Below, piece by piece: positions 39,889-41,390 of a DNA stretch of 41,390 nucleotides. Where the stretch lies: the NCBI GenBank assembly GCA_025465355.1, contig JAODNN010000022.1, positions 1-41,390 of the forward strand, read 5' to 3'. Under the pieces are notes generated by a model. That model did no database searches. It saw nothing but the letters and a program-made list of their open reading frames with translations, and was not told where the DNA came from. Position 1 is the stretch's first letter, and each line of letters begins with the position of its first letter. The stretch is from Blastococcus sp. (GTDB lineage: Bacteria > Actinomycetota > Actinomycetes > Mycobacteriales > Geodermatophilaceae). The translations under genes and the position numbers were made by a program.

Positions 39889-39907
39889 TGACCCTGCGTC
39901 AAGGTCA
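39889..39907. promoter_or_regulatory. MerR-type dyad in the ABC operon promoter
   Basis: TGACC and GGTCA arms enclose nine bases, giving a 19-bp dyad (centre 39898) 19 bp before the ATPase start. On the minus strand a TTGACC -35 box overlaps the first arm. A convincing -10 box was not found. This position fits a MerR operator. Confidence 0.55.
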
Positions 39908-40163
39908 AGCCCGAGTCTCCGGCGGCTCTGGGCGTGCGCACGTGGCCAGTTGGGTTGCGCCCGGATCCCTGGACAGGCAGACCGGGGCTTCGTAAGTCAA
40001 TCGGTGTGGTGAGTTGGGGGCCGAGCCGCGGTCTGCCACTACATGGCCCGAACGATCGGCTCTCGCCCGGCAAAGACCACCGGGTACGCAGGCGGCGCTT
40101 GGGCGCGCCTGGTGGCGCTCGCCCTGGTGTGTCGCGCCGATGTGACTGCTAGAAGTGCCAACC
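39908..40163. other. Gap between divergent exporter and immunity-like genes
   Basis: No gene seen. Short frames here are not supported. Confidence 0.5.
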
Positions 40164-40679
40164 ATGATCCTCCCGAAGATCCGCGACTCTCGCTTCGTGA
40201 CGATCCGGCGCGGTGGGACCCTGACCGATTCCGACCACCATCTCCTCGCTCTTTGGGCGGCATCGTGCGCCGAGCACGTCCTTCACCTCTTCGAGTCGGC
40301 TGCGCCTCAGGACCCACGACCGCGTCAGGCGATTGAGCACATCCGCGCCTGGGTGCGCGGTGAGGTCACGATGACGCAGGCTCGCGCGGCGGGCGGCCAT
40401 GCAATGGGCGCGGCCCGAGACCTGCGTGGGGCTGCACGGCATGCCGCATACGCGGCCGGACAGGCCGGGACCGTCGCGCACGTCGCCGCGCACGAACTCG
40501 GTGCGGCTGCCTACGCAATCAAGGCCGCCCGTGCTGCAGCGCCACACGATCAGGGTGAGGCCGCAGGACGACTCGAGTGCCGGTGGCAGCGTGACCAGCT
40601 CCCGGAGGCGATTCGTGAGCTTGTACTCGACGACCAACGGTTGCGTAACGACATCTGCTGGTCAGTCTTCGACCGCTGA
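40164..40679 (+). CDS. Putative immunity-like protein
   Basis: A 171-residue helical protein similar to actinobacterial proteins named putative immunity protein. The stretch RRGGTLTDSDHHLLALWAAS, then CAEHVLHLFE, RAWVRGEVTMTQARAAGGHA and the Ala-rich helices with QWQRDQLP-like (RWQRDQLPEAIRELVL) C-terminus fit that group. These sometimes accompany polymorphic toxins. No toxin gene is visible nearby, so it is an orphan here. ATG 40164 is preferred to GTG 40155; ribosome site is weak. Confidence 0.7.
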   Translation: MILPKIRDSRFVTIRRGGTLTDSDHHLLALWAASCAEHVLHLFESAAPQDPRPRQAIEHIRAWVRGEVTMTQARAAGGHAMGAARDLRGAARHAAYAAGQAGTVAHVAAHELGAAAYAIKAARAAAPHDQGEAAGRLECRWQRDQLPEAIRELVLDDQRLRNDICWSVFDR

Positions 40680-40861
40680 GCGCGCAGGGTCGCCAGCACT
40701 GCCCGCACGCCAACCGAGCAGACACCACCTCCAGCGCCAGCCGGGGTGGTCCCGCCCTCGCCCGCATAGCACCACATCGCAATGTCGCCCTCGGGCGCGG
40801 GCGCCAGGATCGCGAACAACGGCCGCGGAGCCCGCGACTCGGCATGCTGGGGCGATGCCGC
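40680..40861. other. Gap without a supported gene
   Basis: Nothing convincing is seen between the immunity-like gene and the small frame at 40862. Confidence 0.5.
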
Positions 40862-41071
40862 TCAACGTCCGATGGTCCCGCCAACTCGGTTTCGGACCGC
40901 CGCCGGGATGCGTGGCCAGTCGCCGAGGTGGTGGCAGCCTCCGGATGCGGCGTAGCGCCTGGCCAGCTCCTCGGTCTGCCAGCCGTCGTCCGGAAGAATG
41001 GTCGTCCTCGTCAAGACGACGTAGACGCCGGCGTCACCGATGGCGCTGACGTGCCCGGCGATGCCGTCCAT
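40862..41071 (-). CDS. Possible 69-residue protein
   Basis: A frame with high third-position GC (about 80 percent by eye) reading AGVYVVLTRTTILPDDGWQT and EELARRYAASGGCHHLGDWP. It overlaps the 3' end of the DHFR-like gene by 61 bp. No ribosome site and no family. It could be a fragment of a larger gene whose start is lost. Confidence 0.35.
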   Translation of the reverse strand: MDGIAGHVSAIGDAGVYVVLTRTTILPDDGWQTEELARRYAASGGCHHLGDWPRIPAAVRNRVGGTIGR

Positions 41072-41390
41072 CGAGACTCGGCAGCAGCCACGATCAACCG
41101 CGGGCCGCTGTCCGATGACACCACCCGGTAGCGCAGGTGCGTGACGCCGGGCGCGTCGAGCACGCGCGTCAACTCGAGCTCGATGCGGTCTGCGCCGAAC
41201 AGCCGCCGCCCGTCACCGAGCACGACCGGGATCAAGTGGATCTCGAGCTCGTCGAGCAGGCCTTCGCGCAGCAGCGACTGCGCGAGCCCGGCGCCGTGCA
41301 CCATCACGTCCCGGTCGCCGGCGGCGGCCTTGGCCTCGCGCATCGCGGTCGCCGCGTCAGGCACGTAATGGACCCAGCCGCTCTGCGGCT
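41011..41390 (-). CDS. Dihydrofolate-reductase/RibD-fold protein, third copy, cut by window edge
   Basis: The C-terminal part of a DHFR/RibD-fold reductase; the frame is open to the right edge, so the N-terminus is outside. Visible are GDRDVMVHGAGLAQSLLREG, LDELEIHLIPVVLGDGRRLF and GVTHLRYRVVS. A non-conserved tail of about 35 residues follows the usual end. Confidence 0.8.
   Translation of the reverse strand, partial: PQSGWVHYVPDAATAMREAKAAAGDRDVMVHGAGLAQSLLREGLLDELEIHLIPVVLGDGRRLFGADRIELELTRVLDAPGVTHLRYRVVSSDSGPRLIVAAAESRWTASPGTSAPSVTPASTSS

Noticed and set aside
1-41390. CRISPR array, phage or antiphage island
   Set aside because: No regularly spaced repeats, integrase, capsid, or nuclease-type defence genes were seen; the repeats found are isolated pairs.

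Overview
The window is high-GC DNA with strong third-position GC bias, frequent GTG and TTG starts, ATGA/GTGA stop-start overlaps, at least one probable leaderless promoter, LytR-CpsA-Psr and MerR-ABC genes, and several luciferase-like (LLM) oxidoreductases. This points to an Actinomycetota chromosome, possibly Geodermatophilales or Pseudonocardiales; genus cannot be set from the sequence alone. No rRNA, tRNA, CRISPR array or replication origin was seen. The left edge cuts an IS21-family insertion sequence, and several broken genes and unexplained gaps mark this as accessory DNA.

Left part (0.7-8.8 kb): a LysR-type regulator (6388-7314) sits between a five-gene minus-strand operon and a single plus-strand gene. 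The operon encodes an adenosine-deaminase-like hydrolase, an NtaA/SnaA-type FMN monooxygenase, its flavin reductase, an NCS1 permease and an aldo/keto reductase. The plus-strand gene encodes a diverged RibB-RibA-like protein. Both promoters carry the same 10-bp box followed by exactly 15 bp and then a TTCGAC -35 element, so they look co-regulated. Two near-identical 32-bp direct repeats bracket the whole block. Together these genes look like an uptake and oxidative breakdown (or modification) route for a nitrogen heterocycle, but the deaminase homologue has Gln where the catalytic Glu should be and the RibBA homologue lacks its best-known catalytic motifs. The substrate is unknown.

Middle part (8.8-19.1 kb): an acyl-CoA degradation cluster on both strands: acyl-CoA ligase, acyl-CoA dehydrogenase, enoyl-CoA hydratase-like protein, DUF35 Zn-ribbon/OB protein, Ltp-type thiolase homologue, nitronate monooxygenase-like protein, two LLM oxidoreductases, a metallo-beta-lactamase-fold hydrolase and a TetR repressor. 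The two divergent promoter regions share the same 20-bp operator-like sequence with the plus-strand -35 box inside it, which predicts the TetR regulon. The DUF35 plus Ltp pair suggests aldolytic side-chain cleavage rather than ordinary thiolysis.

19.1-22.1 kb is gene-poor: a strong hairpin, gene fragments, an SRPBCC protein, and a divergent XRE regulator/methionine aminopeptidase pair. 22.1-27.2 kb holds c-di-GMP and two-component signalling: a MASE4-PAS-EAL protein, then a REC plus degenerate HD-GYP protein directly followed by a PAS-PAS histidine kinase.

27.4-36.9 kb is a run of small regulator/enzyme units: an orphan LysR, an LCP wall ligase, HxlR with NIPSNAP and YciI proteins, MarR with a cupin, a VOC protein, two DHFR/RibD-fold reductases, a frameshifted HxlR abutting a truncated thioesterase, a conserved-looking unknown protein and an SGNH hydrolase. 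Several of the divergent promoters carry clear palindromic operators. 37.1-39.9 kb is a MerR-controlled DrrAB-type ABC exporter operon with a DUF1048 gene. The right end has a protein resembling putative immunity proteins and a third DHFR/RibD-fold gene cut by the window edge.
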